This document shows positions 5,484-14,700 of a DNA stretch of 37,229 nt, piece after piece. Numbering within the stretch: position 1 is the stretch's first letter; each line of letters starts with the position of its first letter. This DNA comes from a virus. The stretch spans positions 1 through 37,229 of IMG/VR virus record IMGVR_UViG_3300030102_002537; one strand, written 5' to 3'. The translations under genes were made by a program, and so were the position numbers. The notes below the pieces were generated by a model. It did not search any database, had not been told where the DNA came from, and was given only the letters and a program-made list of their open reading frames with translations.

Positions 5484-6205
5484 CGTTGTCTTGGGTTCTT
5501 TCGTTTCGGTTTATTAAACTTTGAATTTAATCCAAGGCTTGCGACTTGGAACCATACACCACCCACAGTTTCGGCTTCATTCCTGACTTTCACAGTTGTT
5601 CACTTAGTAATTTGTTTCAATAACCTAGACTTGAAAACATAATCAAATATTTACCCTTGGATGAATATTTTTTCTGTAACAAGTAACCACCACATGACCA
5701 GACAACCTCAACGATTAAATAATAATGTAGCTTTGTATTTTACTTTTAGTTATTTACTTAGGACTGCTTTTCTCATTCAACAGAACTTGTAGATGTTGCG
5801 TATTGCTTGTTATAAAAATCCTTCGGACTATCTCAGCAGGGCAGTGCCACGCCCTCCATAACCGAAATACTGTGTATTCAACTAATGCCCCAAGGGACAA
5901 CAGTCTTTTATTCTGTGACCAGTTCACAGCACCCCAGTTTGAACCTACCTGTAGGGACTATTTCTCAACTATGTTGTAGCCCCCCTCTTGGATTTCCAGT
6001 GCCTCAACAACTCGGAAACGTTTGCGTTCTTTCGTTCACATCAGGTCTAGAAGTTCATTTGACTTGACCGAATTACTCGGGGTCTATGACTTCCCCCCCC
6101 TGCCGTTTTATGTTGCCCCCACTTGTCAGGGTTCAAGCCTGACTCCTAAGCCTTCCATGTTTGCTCAGTCCCTGAGGGTCTAACAACCTACCAACAACAA
6201 CCACT
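5454..6205 (-). ncRNA. Putative large structured non-coding RNA, about 750 nt
   Basis: No frame with a ribosome binding site covers this stretch on either strand, yet it is bounded by a sigma70-like promoter (6241-6212) and a 10-bp hairpin (5454-5483). It is rich in helices when read leftward: GTCAGG/CCTGAC around 6126-6144 with a 7-nt loop, CTGTGA/TCACAG near 5914-5930, TTTCGG closing on CCGAAG (about 5823-5866), CAACA/TGTTG near 5779-5799, a bulged GTTTCAA/TTGAAAC helix (about 5614-5638), and a longer-range ATCCAAGG/CCTTGGAT pair (about 5655 with 5535). It also has G-runs of 5, 8 and 6. Size and phage location recall the GOLLD and ROOL classes of giant phage RNAs, but I cannot confirm a match. 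Confidence 0.55.
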
Positions 6206-6211
6206 CCGTTC

Positions 6212-6241
6212 ATCTTAACACCATATAAATCAATAAGTCAA
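6212..6241 (-). promoter_or_regulatory. Sigma70-like promoter of the leftward arm
   Basis: TTGACT (6241-6236), an 18-nt spacer and TAAGAT (6217-6212) on the minus strand. Predicted start is near 6205, giving a transcript that begins with the non-coding region and then the small early genes. Confidence 0.55.
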
Positions 6242-6295
6242 CAACTAATTTAAAACGGGATAATGTGGCACATTTATTTAAATATAATTTCAACC

Positions 6296-6304
6296 TGATA
6301 AAAT
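6296..6304 (+). promoter_or_regulatory. Extended -10 promoter of the rightward arm
   Basis: TGATAAAAT matches the extended -10 form TGNTATAAT. It ends 5 nt before the ATG at 6310, so transcription would start at or next to the start codon (leaderless mRNA). No ribosome binding site is visible before 6310. No good -35 element is seen. Confidence 0.45.
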
Positions 6305-6309
6305 AGTAA

Positions 6310-6828
6310 ATGACTATGAGTAGAAAAATACAGTTAGATAATAAAAAGATTGAGTTAATTAAGCAGGATATAGAACGGCTTGGATTACACCCTACAAGTG
6401 CCATAATTCGACGGTGTGGGGTTTCTGAGTCTGTGGCTATGGGTTGGCTCCGTTTTGGTGAAAAAGTCCGTGTAACATTAGATACTGAAACAGATACAGA
6501 AACTATAGATACTGTAACTGTTACAGATACTAAGAATCAGAATCCTAGTGACAGATACAAGCAACTGACACTGAAACTTCATGATACTGTTACTGAGGCT
6601 GTAACTGAGTTTGAAGCGTTACAGTTAACGGAATTAACGACTGCAGAGAATGAGGCTGTTAAAAGTAAAAATAGTCAGTGGCTGTTAAGCAAAAAATATC
6701 CTGACCGATACGGTGACAATAAGAACCAGACCACAATTGATGACCAAGCCAATGCACTAATCCAAGCATTAATAAATATAAATGTGCCAATTTCAGAAGA
6801 TAAAAAGCCAATAGAGGACACGGCGTAA
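6310..6828 (+). CDS. terS: Terminase small subunit (DNA-recognition component of packaging)
   Basis: The 172-residue product has an N-terminal helix-turn-helix-like stretch (residues ~20-45, TSAIIRRCGVSESVAMGWL) and a C-terminal WLLSKKYPDRYG motif, the tryptophan/charged pattern common in phage small terminases. A threonine/aspartate-rich linker (TETDTETIDTVTVTD) separates the two. It directly precedes the large terminase across a repeat-rich gap that may be its binding site. The ATG at 6310 lacks a ribosome binding site; ATG 6316 is an alternative. The assignment rests on motif plus position. Confidence 0.75.
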   Translation: MTMSRKIQLDNKKIELIKQDIERLGLHPTSAIIRRCGVSESVAMGWLRFGEKVRVTLDTETDTETIDTVTVTDTKNQNPSDRYKQLTLKLHDTVTEAVTEFEALQLTELTTAENEAVKSKNSQWLLSKKYPDRYGDNKNQTTIDDQANALIQALININVPISEDKKPIEDTA

Positions 6829-7213
6829 CGCTGTATAAAACGCCGTAACACATTCCAAACTCATAAAGGACAACATTCCGAATTTTTCAGAATCATTCCA
6901 AACTAAAGAGGGACATTCTCAAAAGCATTCTAAATAACAAAATGGGAACGAATGGGAACGTAAGGCACAATGAGGCATGATACCCCCAAAGCCCCAAAAG
7001 CCCGTCTATGAGCCTCTGAGAGCCTCTGAGAGGTGCGTATGATTCGGATTCGGAAAAAAAAATGCGTGTGGTGGGGTGGATGGGTGGTGGTGGTTGGGTG
7101 GTCTGGCTGTCATCGGTATCATCGTGTCGGTGTCAATGTGTCGGTAGCAAGGGGGGTGGTTCTTGTGGTCGCTTGCTGGTCTGTGTCTGTGGTACTACCT
7201 CCTGTAAATTTTA
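6829..7213 (+). other. Gene-free repeat- and G-rich block between the terminase genes (pac/cos candidate)
   Basis: This 385-bp stretch has no gene with a binding site. Left part: five CATTC boxes at 6851, 6874, 6894, 6914 and 6926, about 12-23 bp apart, three of them CATTCC. Middle: tandem AATGGGAACG at 6941-6960 and tandem AGCCTCTGAG at 7011-7030. Right part: A9 at 7052-7060 followed by a strongly G/T-rich stretch (about 7064-7110) with many GGG and GGTGG runs, unlike the AT-rich surroundings. Iterated boxes beside the small terminase gene are typical of packaging sites; this is inference. Confidence 0.5.
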
Positions 7214-7222
7214 TGCTAAAAT
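7214..7222 (+). promoter_or_regulatory. Extended -10 promoter before the large terminase
   Basis: TGCTAAAAT, nearly the same as the element before the small terminase. It ends 7 nt before the ATG at 7230, again predicting a start at or beside the start codon with no ribosome binding site. Confidence 0.45.
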
Positions 7223-7229
7223 GTGTCTC

Positions 7230-8639
7230 ATGATACATGAACAACGTGATGCACTATTCGGAGCCATAGGTTACAAGCCTACGGCTGCACAGCTTGAGAT
7301 ACTCAATGATGATGCAAGATTCAAACTGGTTGCCGGTGGCGTGAGAGCAGGTAAGTCCAATCTTGGTGCTATGTATATGTTTGAAAAGATAATGTCCAAG
7401 ATTGTAGAAGACCCTGATGCTGCTTCAGGCAGTGTCTATTGGCTAGTTGCTGCTGATTACGAGAGAACTAGGGGTGAGTTTGACTATCTTGGAGATGCCT
7501 TCAACAGGCTAGGTATAATTAAACGTGCCACACGTCAGGTTGACCCCGGATACATCGAGGTGTCCGTTGGTTCTAAAAACCTAAAACCGTTGGTAATCAA
7601 GACTAAATCTGCAACTGACTACAGAAAACTTGCGATGGAAGCCCCGATGGGCATCGTTGCTTGTGAGGCTTCGCAGTTAGACCAAGAAAGTTATTGGCGA
7701 TTAATGGAGAGAGTAGCAGAAAAGCGTGGTTGGGTATTCCTAGAGGGTACTTTTGAGGGTAGTCTAGGATGGTACCCCCAACAATTTACGTCATGGCAAT
7801 CACCGGGTATACAAAATTTAGAGAGTGCAAAAAGTTTTTCACTACCTACATGGACTAATACGCATATATTTCCGTTGGGAGAGCACGACCCTGAAATAGA
7901 AAAGATGAGAAATGAGCATTCCGAGGAGTGGTTTAATGAACGTGTCGCCGGAATCCCGAGTCCTCCGAGTGGATTGGTGCATCCGTCATTCAATGTAAAC
8001 GTTCATGTGAGAGAAGTTGAGTATGACCCAGACGAGATTGTGTATCTTGCAGTTGACCCGGGGTACTCAAGGATGACCGAAAGTGCGTATGCCGTTGAGG
8101 TATGCCACATAATCGATGGGCAGGTGCAGGTATTTGACGAAATTTACGAGAGAGAATTGATTGCTTCCGACATTATCGAGGTAGCCAAAAAAAGATTTTG
8201 GTGGAACAACACGGATAAGTTTGGCGTGATTGACGTTGCAGGAAATGCACACGCCGGAGCCATGCCATCAAACACTGAGATATGGTTTAAAGAAGCGAAT
8301 ATAATTATGCAAAGCCAGCCCGTAAAAATTATTGACGGTATTGAGAGAATGAACAGTATGCTCAAGCCAGACCCGATAGACATGGAGCCCGGAATAATTA
8401 TTGACCCTACTTGCAAAGGACTGATTTCTGAACTTGGAGGAGGACCAAATCCGTTTGACGGACAGGTCAGAGTTTACAGTTGGCAGATGAACCGAGAAGG
8501 TGGGGTAGTTGGAAATGTTCCGAGAGACAAGTATAATCATGCTGTAAAGGCATTAACTTATCTGATGGTAAATCAGTTTGGTTATGCCGGTAATGAAAAC
8601 TATCAAAGGGAAGTTATCCCAGTAACGAGATTTAGATAA
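7230..8639 (+). CDS. terL: Terminase large subunit (packaging ATPase-nuclease)
   Basis: The product (469 residues from ATG 7230; 472 from ATG 7221) packages DNA through the portal. Walker A is GGVRAGKS at residues 36-43; a Walker B-like segment is GIVACEASQLD. The RNase H-fold nuclease half shows LAVDPGYS, GVIDVAGNAHAG and, near the end, DKYNHAVKALTYLM, the usual acidic-residue positions. The frame is open upstream to 7062, but that extension is a translated G-rich repeat block and lacks terminase sequence, so it is excluded. An extended -10 element precedes 7230. The stop overlaps the portal start (TAATG). Confidence 0.93.
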   Translation: MIHEQRDALFGAIGYKPTAAQLEILNDDARFKLVAGGVRAGKSNLGAMYMFEKIMSKIVEDPDAASGSVYWLVAADYERTRGEFDYLGDAFNRLGIIKRATRQVDPGYIEVSVGSKNLKPLVIKTKSATDYRKLAMEAPMGIVACEASQLDQESYWRLMERVAEKRGWVFLEGTFEGSLGWYPQQFTSWQSPGIQNLESAKSFSLPTWTNTHIFPLGEHDPEIEKMRNEHSEEWFNERVAGIPSPPSGLVHPSFNVNVHVREVEYDPDEIVYLAVDPGYSRMTESAYAVEVCHIIDGQVQVFDEIYERELIASDIIEVAKKRFWWNNTDKFGVIDVAGNAHAGAMPSNTEIWFKEANIIMQSQPVKIIDGIERMNSMLKPDPIDMEPGIIIDPTCKGLISELGGGPNPFDGQVRVYSWQMNREGGVVGNVPRDKYNHAVKALTYLMVNQFGYAGNENYQREVIPVTRFR

Positions 8640-10567
8640 TGGCTAGAAAGACACAAGACGAAATAGTTGGCGATGTTTTAAATAAAATAGAAACACTATT
8701 TGACCAAGACCAACCTTTACACGACAGAATGGACATGGATTACTCCTCATGGAGATTAACTCACTTTGTCCCAGACGAAGAAGAAGGTGTCGACCCAGAA
8801 GATGCTTACACAACTAACTCACTAAGAACATTAGCAGACAAGATAGAAAGTTTTATTTCTGGTTCTGAGCAAGTTGTAAGAGTGCACAATGATGCTGCAG
8901 ACGAACAGAAACGTGCTGCAAACGACAACTTAGAAAGATTAGTCATTGGAATGCACAGGCAAATAAACAAAAGATTGCAAAGAAAAGGTGAGCCTTTGCT
9001 TGTATCGCAGCTTGCTTGGTACTCTACGGTACGAGGTGGTAGGATAGCAGCGAGGTCTTTGCTAAGAAAGAAACCAAACGGTGATACTTTTGCAGAGATA
9101 AAACCACTAGACCCAAGACATTTGGTTGTCCAGTACGGAGAAGAAGAACCAATCTTTGCAGCTTACAGAATGACTCAAACAAGGTCAGAGATAAGAGACA
9201 CCTACAAGAATTTTAAATTTTACGATGTAACGCTTGACGATGGTCACGAAGTAGAGTTTGTTTACGACTGTTACGAAAGACAGATTGTAAACGGCGAAGT
9301 CAAATACATGAACTATGTAATTATTGATGACCATTACGCCAAGAAACCTGCAGACACTTTTGCAATGATGTTCCCGATATGCACTGTTCCTGTTGGGAGT
9401 GTTCCATTACTTGCTACATCTGACACAGGAATGCGACAGATTGATAGCATGGCAGACATTGAAGACCCAATAAAAGACTTCTCAGAATCAATTTTTGCTC
9501 CTAACAGGGACATCATTAAGTTTAAAAACAGAGTTTTCTCATACAGGATGGCACTTGCTGCAAGAGCAGTAGACCAAGCCTACAAGGTTTCATCGTTAGA
9601 CGGAACTAAGGCATTGGAAGACAACCCGTCAAAAAAGGGGTCGCAAATAAATGTGTCAACTCAAAACCAAGAAGACGTACAGCCACTACCGTTATCACAA
9701 TCACCAAGAGATGCAGACGTATTGCTTGGTGCAATCAATGACGATGAAGTAGACGGTGGATTACCACCACAGGCTTTTGGAATATTACAAGCACCTATAT
9801 CTGGTTATGCGATGAGACAGCTTGGAACTAACATAGAACAGAAAGTTATTCCAAGACTTACAGCAGTTCAGAACTTACTTGAGATGTCTTTTGAACATTT
9901 GATTATGATGTATGAAACTAAATCGTACAAGGCGTTAAATGTATCGGGTAAAACATACGCAAAGATGCCTTTTGATGGACCGATAAAACCAGATGACATA
10001 AAAAACCACGGTGATTTAACATTTACTTTACTGCCTGCATTACCAGAAGATGATATGCAAAGATATTCAATTGCACAGATGGCAACTCAACCTACAGCAA
10101 CTGGTGAGTCGCTTGTGTCAATGGACTTTGCAAGAGATAGAATCTTAAGAATGCAAGATGCAGATTTAGAAAGACAAAGAATATACGAACAGATTGCAAG
10201 AACATCGACACCGATTATGCAGTTAGTTCAGCTTTACACTGCAGCAATGAAGAGTGGTGATGAGCAAATGGCTCAACATTACTTACAAGAAATTAAAATT
10301 GCTGAAGAACAAAAACAGATGCAGGAACTTGCACAACGTATGGCATTTATGCAACAATATGGACAGATGCAGCAACCAATGGCACCCCCTCAGCCGGGAG
10401 CCCCTACATCGAATGGAGTAAGACCAGAGGTTATGCCTAATGCAGCCATGGGAGGCATACCGAATACTCCATCACCTAACCAAGGCAATAACACGGCAGC
10501 ACCCAGACCCGGAGCCCAAAGTGAAAGAACTCAATTACTTAGAAGTATAGGATTAGAAGAAGAATGA
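8639..10567 (+). CDS. Portal (head-to-tail connector) protein
   Basis: The 642-residue product has the length and layout of a podovirus portal: acidic N-terminus, RTLADKIESFISG, SQLAWYSTVRGGRIAARSLL, a long beta-rich clip/stem region, and a helical C-terminal half (QRIYEQIARTSTPIMQLVQLY). The last ~90 residues are proline/glutamine/glycine-rich and look disordered. It forms the dodecameric ring through which DNA enters. The ATG overlaps the terL stop by one base, and its own stop overlaps the next gene (ATGA). Position right after terL supports the call. Confidence 0.88.
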   Translation: MARKTQDEIVGDVLNKIETLFDQDQPLHDRMDMDYSSWRLTHFVPDEEEGVDPEDAYTTNSLRTLADKIESFISGSEQVVRVHNDAADEQKRAANDNLERLVIGMHRQINKRLQRKGEPLLVSQLAWYSTVRGGRIAARSLLRKKPNGDTFAEIKPLDPRHLVVQYGEEEPIFAAYRMTQTRSEIRDTYKNFKFYDVTLDDGHEVEFVYDCYERQIVNGEVKYMNYVIIDDHYAKKPADTFAMMFPICTVPVGSVPLLATSDTGMRQIDSMADIEDPIKDFSESIFAPNRDIIKFKNRVFSYRMALAARAVDQAYKVSSLDGTKALEDNPSKKGSQINVSTQNQEDVQPLPLSQSPRDADVLLGAINDDEVDGGLPPQAFGILQAPISGYAMRQLGTNIEQKVIPRLTAVQNLLEMSFEHLIMMYETKSYKALNVSGKTYAKMPFDGPIKPDDIKNHGDLTFTLLPALPEDDMQRYSIAQMATQPTATGESLVSMDFARDRILRMQDADLERQRIYEQIARTSTPIMQLVQLYTAAMKSGDEQMAQHYLQEIKIAEEQKQMQELAQRMAFMQQYGQMQQPMAPPQPGAPTSNGVRPEVMPNAAMGGIPNTPSPNQGNNTAAPRPGAQSERTQLLRSIGLEEE

Positions 10568-11361
10568 AAACTTTTGAAATAACAATAGGTGGTGTCAAAT
10601 ACTATGTAAGAGCAAACAATGCTACTGAAGCTGAAAATATTTTAAGAAACTCACAAAATGCAACAGTTGTTCAAGATAAACCTGCTACAAGTAAAGAAGT
10701 TGACGAAGTTCCAGAAGGCGTTGGTTTTGGAAGAAACATAAATCCTACAACAGCACCAAATTTTTATGGAACAGAAGGTCCTTTGCCACAATTTAGTGGT
10801 TTTGAGACAGGTGAAGATTTAAGTGAAACAAGATTTTTAGAAGAATTTTTACCAGATTTTACATCGCCTTTTACACAATTTAGGTCTGCATTTCAAAATG
10901 TACTACCAAATATAAATATTAGGTCTGGTATTGGTCAAAGTTTAGCAAGCACAGCAGCAGCACCTTCACTTGCATCTTTTTATGCACAACAAGCAATGAG
11001 ACCAGAAACACCTTTGGGGGGTTTGCAAGCAACTGTTGGAACAAATCCTTTTAGACAAGCAGCAAATACTTTTCAAAATTTACTTGGTGCAGCACGACAA
11101 GGCGTAAGTAGTAATAATGATTTTTTAAATGCTTTAATTTCACCAACTTTGCAACCGGGAAGAGGAGTTAGTCAAAATTTTGGTGCAAGACAAGCTGCTG
11201 AGTTAGCAAGAGGTGCAGCAAGAGATAGGTTTGGAAGTTTATTTGCAAACGCATTTGTACCACAAACAAATACATTATTAAGAGAATTTGAAGAATCACC
11301 ACAATTTGGAGATGCTACTGGATTTTTACCATTTTTACAGCAAAGGTTAGGTTTAGCTTAA
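10564..11361 (+). CDS. Virion-associated protein, 265 residues, unknown
   Basis: An N-terminal domain (residues 1-35, FEITIGGVKYYVRANNATEA) reads as a small beta-beta-alpha unit, followed by a long low-complexity region rich in Phe, Gln, Ala and Asn (for example SLASTAAAPSLASFYAQQA). The start overlaps the portal stop. Composition and place between portal and a giant virion protein suggest an internal or head-tail protein, perhaps ejected with the DNA. No catalytic motif seen. Confidence 0.7.
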   Translation: MKTFEITIGGVKYYVRANNATEAENILRNSQNATVVQDKPATSKEVDEVPEGVGFGRNINPTTAPNFYGTEGPLPQFSGFETGEDLSETRFLEEFLPDFTSPFTQFRSAFQNVLPNINIRSGIGQSLASTAAAPSLASFYAQQAMRPETPLGGLQATVGTNPFRQAANTFQNLLGAARQGVSSNNDFLNALISPTLQPGRGVSQNFGARQAAELARGAARDRFGSLFANAFVPQTNTLLREFEESPQFGDATGFLPFLQQRLGLA

Positions 11362-11700
11362 ATGGTAATGCCAAATTATGGATTTAATCAATCCGGAAAT
11401 ACATTTTCTAATATTCTTGAAGAAACAGAATTAGGAAGAAGAGCATTACTACAATCTTTTTTACCTGAAGCACAAGGTTTTAATCAAAGAAACTTTTTTA
11501 GAAATTTATATCAACCTGTATTTACTGACTACTTAGGTGCATACGGAAGAGCAGGCAGAATGGGTCAAACACCCCCTAGCTTTCAACAATACATAAGTGG
11601 TCTTGATTTTCAGGATATGTTTAGAAACCAACCTGCAGCCCGAACAGGTATGGGTAACAGAGGAATTACATCTGGTGGTAGATTCTTTTTTGGAAGGTAA
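11362..11700 (+). CDS. Small Phe/Gly/Arg-rich virion-associated protein, 112 residues
   Basis: The gene starts immediately after the stop of the previous one and shares its style: many Phe, Gln, Asn and Arg residues (FNQRNFFRNLYQP, GRAGRMGQ, ending GGRFFFGR). No recognised domain. It is probably co-translated with its neighbours and, by context, a minor structural or internal protein. Confidence 0.65.
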   Translation: MVMPNYGFNQSGNTFSNILEETELGRRALLQSFLPEAQGFNQRNFFRNLYQPVFTDYLGAYGRAGRMGQTPPSFQQYISGLDFQDMFRNQPAARTGMGNRGITSGGRFFFGR

Positions 11701-11702
11701 AA

Positions 11703-14700
11703 GTGACATTTCAAGACTTTCAAAGAGACGAACAATTACTTGACCAAGTAGCAAAAGAAACTATTGGTCCAAATGTAAAAGTAAAAGAACCCGGTAAGTT
11801 TAGACAGTTTTTAAATTATATTACTAATTTAGGTGACGTTGAACCAACCGTAAGCATTCCACAATATGGACCTCCTCAACCAACACAAGATGCCGGAATA
11901 CCTTTTTTTGGAGAAGGTGGTTTTATTGACCCAAATGTTGCTGGTCAAAGAACCAGAGAAACTGGAGCAGCACTTGCATCATTATTATCAAGAGGCACAT
12001 TAGGTGATGAAATATTTGGTGTTCCAGTTGAAATGGGTAATTTATTTCAAGGTCCAATAGACCCACAAACTGCAAGAGATTTTGGTGCACAGTTTGGTTC
12101 AGAAATTCCAGAAGCTGTACCTTTTGTAGGTGGCATGACTCCATTAGAAGCAACACTTGGTGGTGCTGCTACAATAGCAACTCCATTTGATGCAGCATTA
12201 ACTATAGGAACTGCAGGATTAGGACCTGCTGTGCTTAGAGGAGTAGGCACAGGTCTTGGAGGGAGAGTTGCAAGAACATTTTTAGAACCTGTTGCTAGTG
12301 GACCGTTTGGAAGAAGATTAGCAGCAGAAACTGCAATACAATTACCGGCTGCTACTACAATATCAGGCACAGAACAAAGACAACTAGAGGGTATTGCACA
12401 ACCATTTGAAAATACATTAACTGCTCTAGCAGCAGGTGCTTTACCAACTGCAGCAGGAGTTGGATTACTTGGCAGACAAGCAGCAAGACAAAGGCAACCA
12501 TTAGACGTACCAAATATATTAAGACCAACAGAAGTTGACCAACCATTTATACAACAATCTATATTTCCTTCTTATGGTACTGCACCTACACAACCAAGAA
12601 TGAGGGTAAGTATTTCACCATCTGTAACTGGTGAAGCAGACCAACCTGCAACAAGATTGTTTCCACAACAATATGTAGACAAACAAAATGAAATAAAGAA
12701 AATATTTCAAGAAAGTGGCGTAACACCAAGAAACAGATTGTTCTCAGAGTTGTCTGCTTTGAATGCAAACGCAGGTATTTTTATAGAAAATGAAAATAGA
12801 GGTTTACAAAACTTAGAAAGAGGATTTTCAGACCTCAGAATTGCACCGGGTGTTGGGCAATATTTTAATGAAATAGAACCGAGTATTGATATGATTGTTA
12901 CAAATCCAGCAAATTCTGATTTATCTGTTGCTAGAATTGTTGACATTGCAGACAAAGATTTAAATCAAAAAGAAATTATAATTACAAATAGAATTACACA
13001 AGCTGATTTAGAACCTGTAAGAGCACCAATGGGAACAGCAAGAAATCCACTAGAAGATTTGCCAATTGGTGAAGTTATTGAGCCGGGAGTAACTCGTGAT
13101 TTTTCAACTGTTTACACATTTAGAAATAGGTTAACAGATGATGATTTACAAGCTATTACACAACTTGCAAACGAAAATGGATTTGCAGGATTTACTGTAA
13201 GTGGTGATTTCCAATCACTTGAATATTTTACTGTTAGAAAGTATAATCCTAACTATGGAGAAGAATCAGACAAAATCATCGACTTCGAACAACTCATCAA
13301 CGATTACTTTCGGAGAACTGGTAGACAGAATGCAACGGAGGCGAGACCAACTGCGATTAGAACGAGGGTTGTCTCCCAAGAAAGTGGAGCCTTTACTCAG
13401 TCCTACACCGAGTACAAGAATCAGAATGCTGACAGGATTAACCAGATTCTTGAAGGGCAAGGAATAAGAGGTGCAGTAGACCCTGACGGCTCTATTGACT
13501 TTGAACAATTAAGGCTAGCAAGACCTTTAACATCTGAGCAAATCAACCAACCAACAAGACTTGGTGCTTTTGGTGAAAGACAAAGAGGTTTGATGCTTGG
13601 CAGTGATGGCACAGATATTCCTGAAGATATATTTAAAAACCTACCAAAAAATCTTATTGATGACAAAGAATTTGTATTTAGACTTCAATATGTTACCGAT
13701 GCAGAAAAAGAGTTCTTACGACCATTCTTAGATAGAGCAAATGCTCGTGCAAAAAGAGGTGAGCCAAGAGTTCTTACTGACAGCGAGATTGGTTTTGTAA
13801 AAAGAAGATTTTTAGCAAGAACAAACAGCAGAATCAATGAAGACTTTAGACCATGGGAAACTGGCAACTTACAACCCGAAAGAAGAGTTACACCACAAGA
13901 GATTGGTAACTTTTTACAAGATGTCGCAATGTTTATACCAAACACAATTGCTAGAACTAGATTTCTTGAGTCATTTGTAAAACTAGCAGACAGAGTTCCT
14001 AAACTTACTGACATAGATATTAAAAGACTAAGAAGGTTCTTTGGCAAAGACAATAAAATGGTTGATGGTGCAGAACAAATAGTTAATGACCCACGAGCAG
14101 CAAAACCAAAGATAGATAGAGGTCTATGGAATAACTCAGTGTTTCTTGCAAAAGCAATTAGAGGTACATTAGATTTTGGTGCAGTGTTAAGACAAAACGC
14201 AATATATACAGTATCAAGACCATTTACTACTGCTAAGTCTTTTGGGCAAGCATTAAAAGCAGCTTTGAGTGACGATGCAGTTTTAAGAAACGAGCAACTA
14301 CTTGAGCAAAACTCAAACTATAATAAGTTAATTGAGTCTGGAATGCGTTGGAATAAAACCGGACAAGATGTTGCTGCTGATAGAAGAGCAGAAGCATTTA
14401 TGTCAAACTTTATTGAAAAGCTACCAAAGGCATCAGTTATTGGACCTATACTTAGAGCATCTGCTAGATTCCATACACACTTTTTAAATAACATGAGGTT
14501 TAATGTAGCAAACCAAATGCTAAGTCCAAGACGACTTAGAAAAGCAACATCTCAAGAAGAGATTGATGATTTATACAGACAAGTATCAGAAATAGTAAAT
14601 ATCTTTACTGGAGAAGCTGATTTAAAAACAATACCAATAGCAGGTAAAAAGAAAGTTATTAGAGATGTAATGTATAACACAATGTGGGCACCAAGGCTTT

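Noticed and set aside
5820-5970. Group I intron-like P7 words (ATAGTCC twice)
   Set aside because: No convincing partner P7 strand, no P3/P8 arrangement and no interrupted gene on either side.
5436-6067. Two rightward frames (5436-5642, 5885-6067)
   Set aside because: No ribosome binding site, one crosses the hairpin/12-mer cassette, and composition is not gene-like; they lie in the structured non-coding region.
6121-6150. tRNA T-arm-like hairpin (GTCAGG loop CCTGAC)
   Set aside because: The loop carries a TTCAAG-like word but the stem register is wrong and no acceptor, D-arm or anticodon arm can be placed around it on either strand.
6210-6404. 64-residue leftward frame over the terS start
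   Set aside because: Antisense shadow crossing both divergent promoters, with no binding site.
7062-7229. N-terminal extension of the large terminase frame
   Set aside because: It translates the G/T-rich repeat block into Gly/Val/Trp/Cys low-complexity sequence unlike any terminase, and the conserved protein begins after the extended -10 box at ATG 7221 or 7230.
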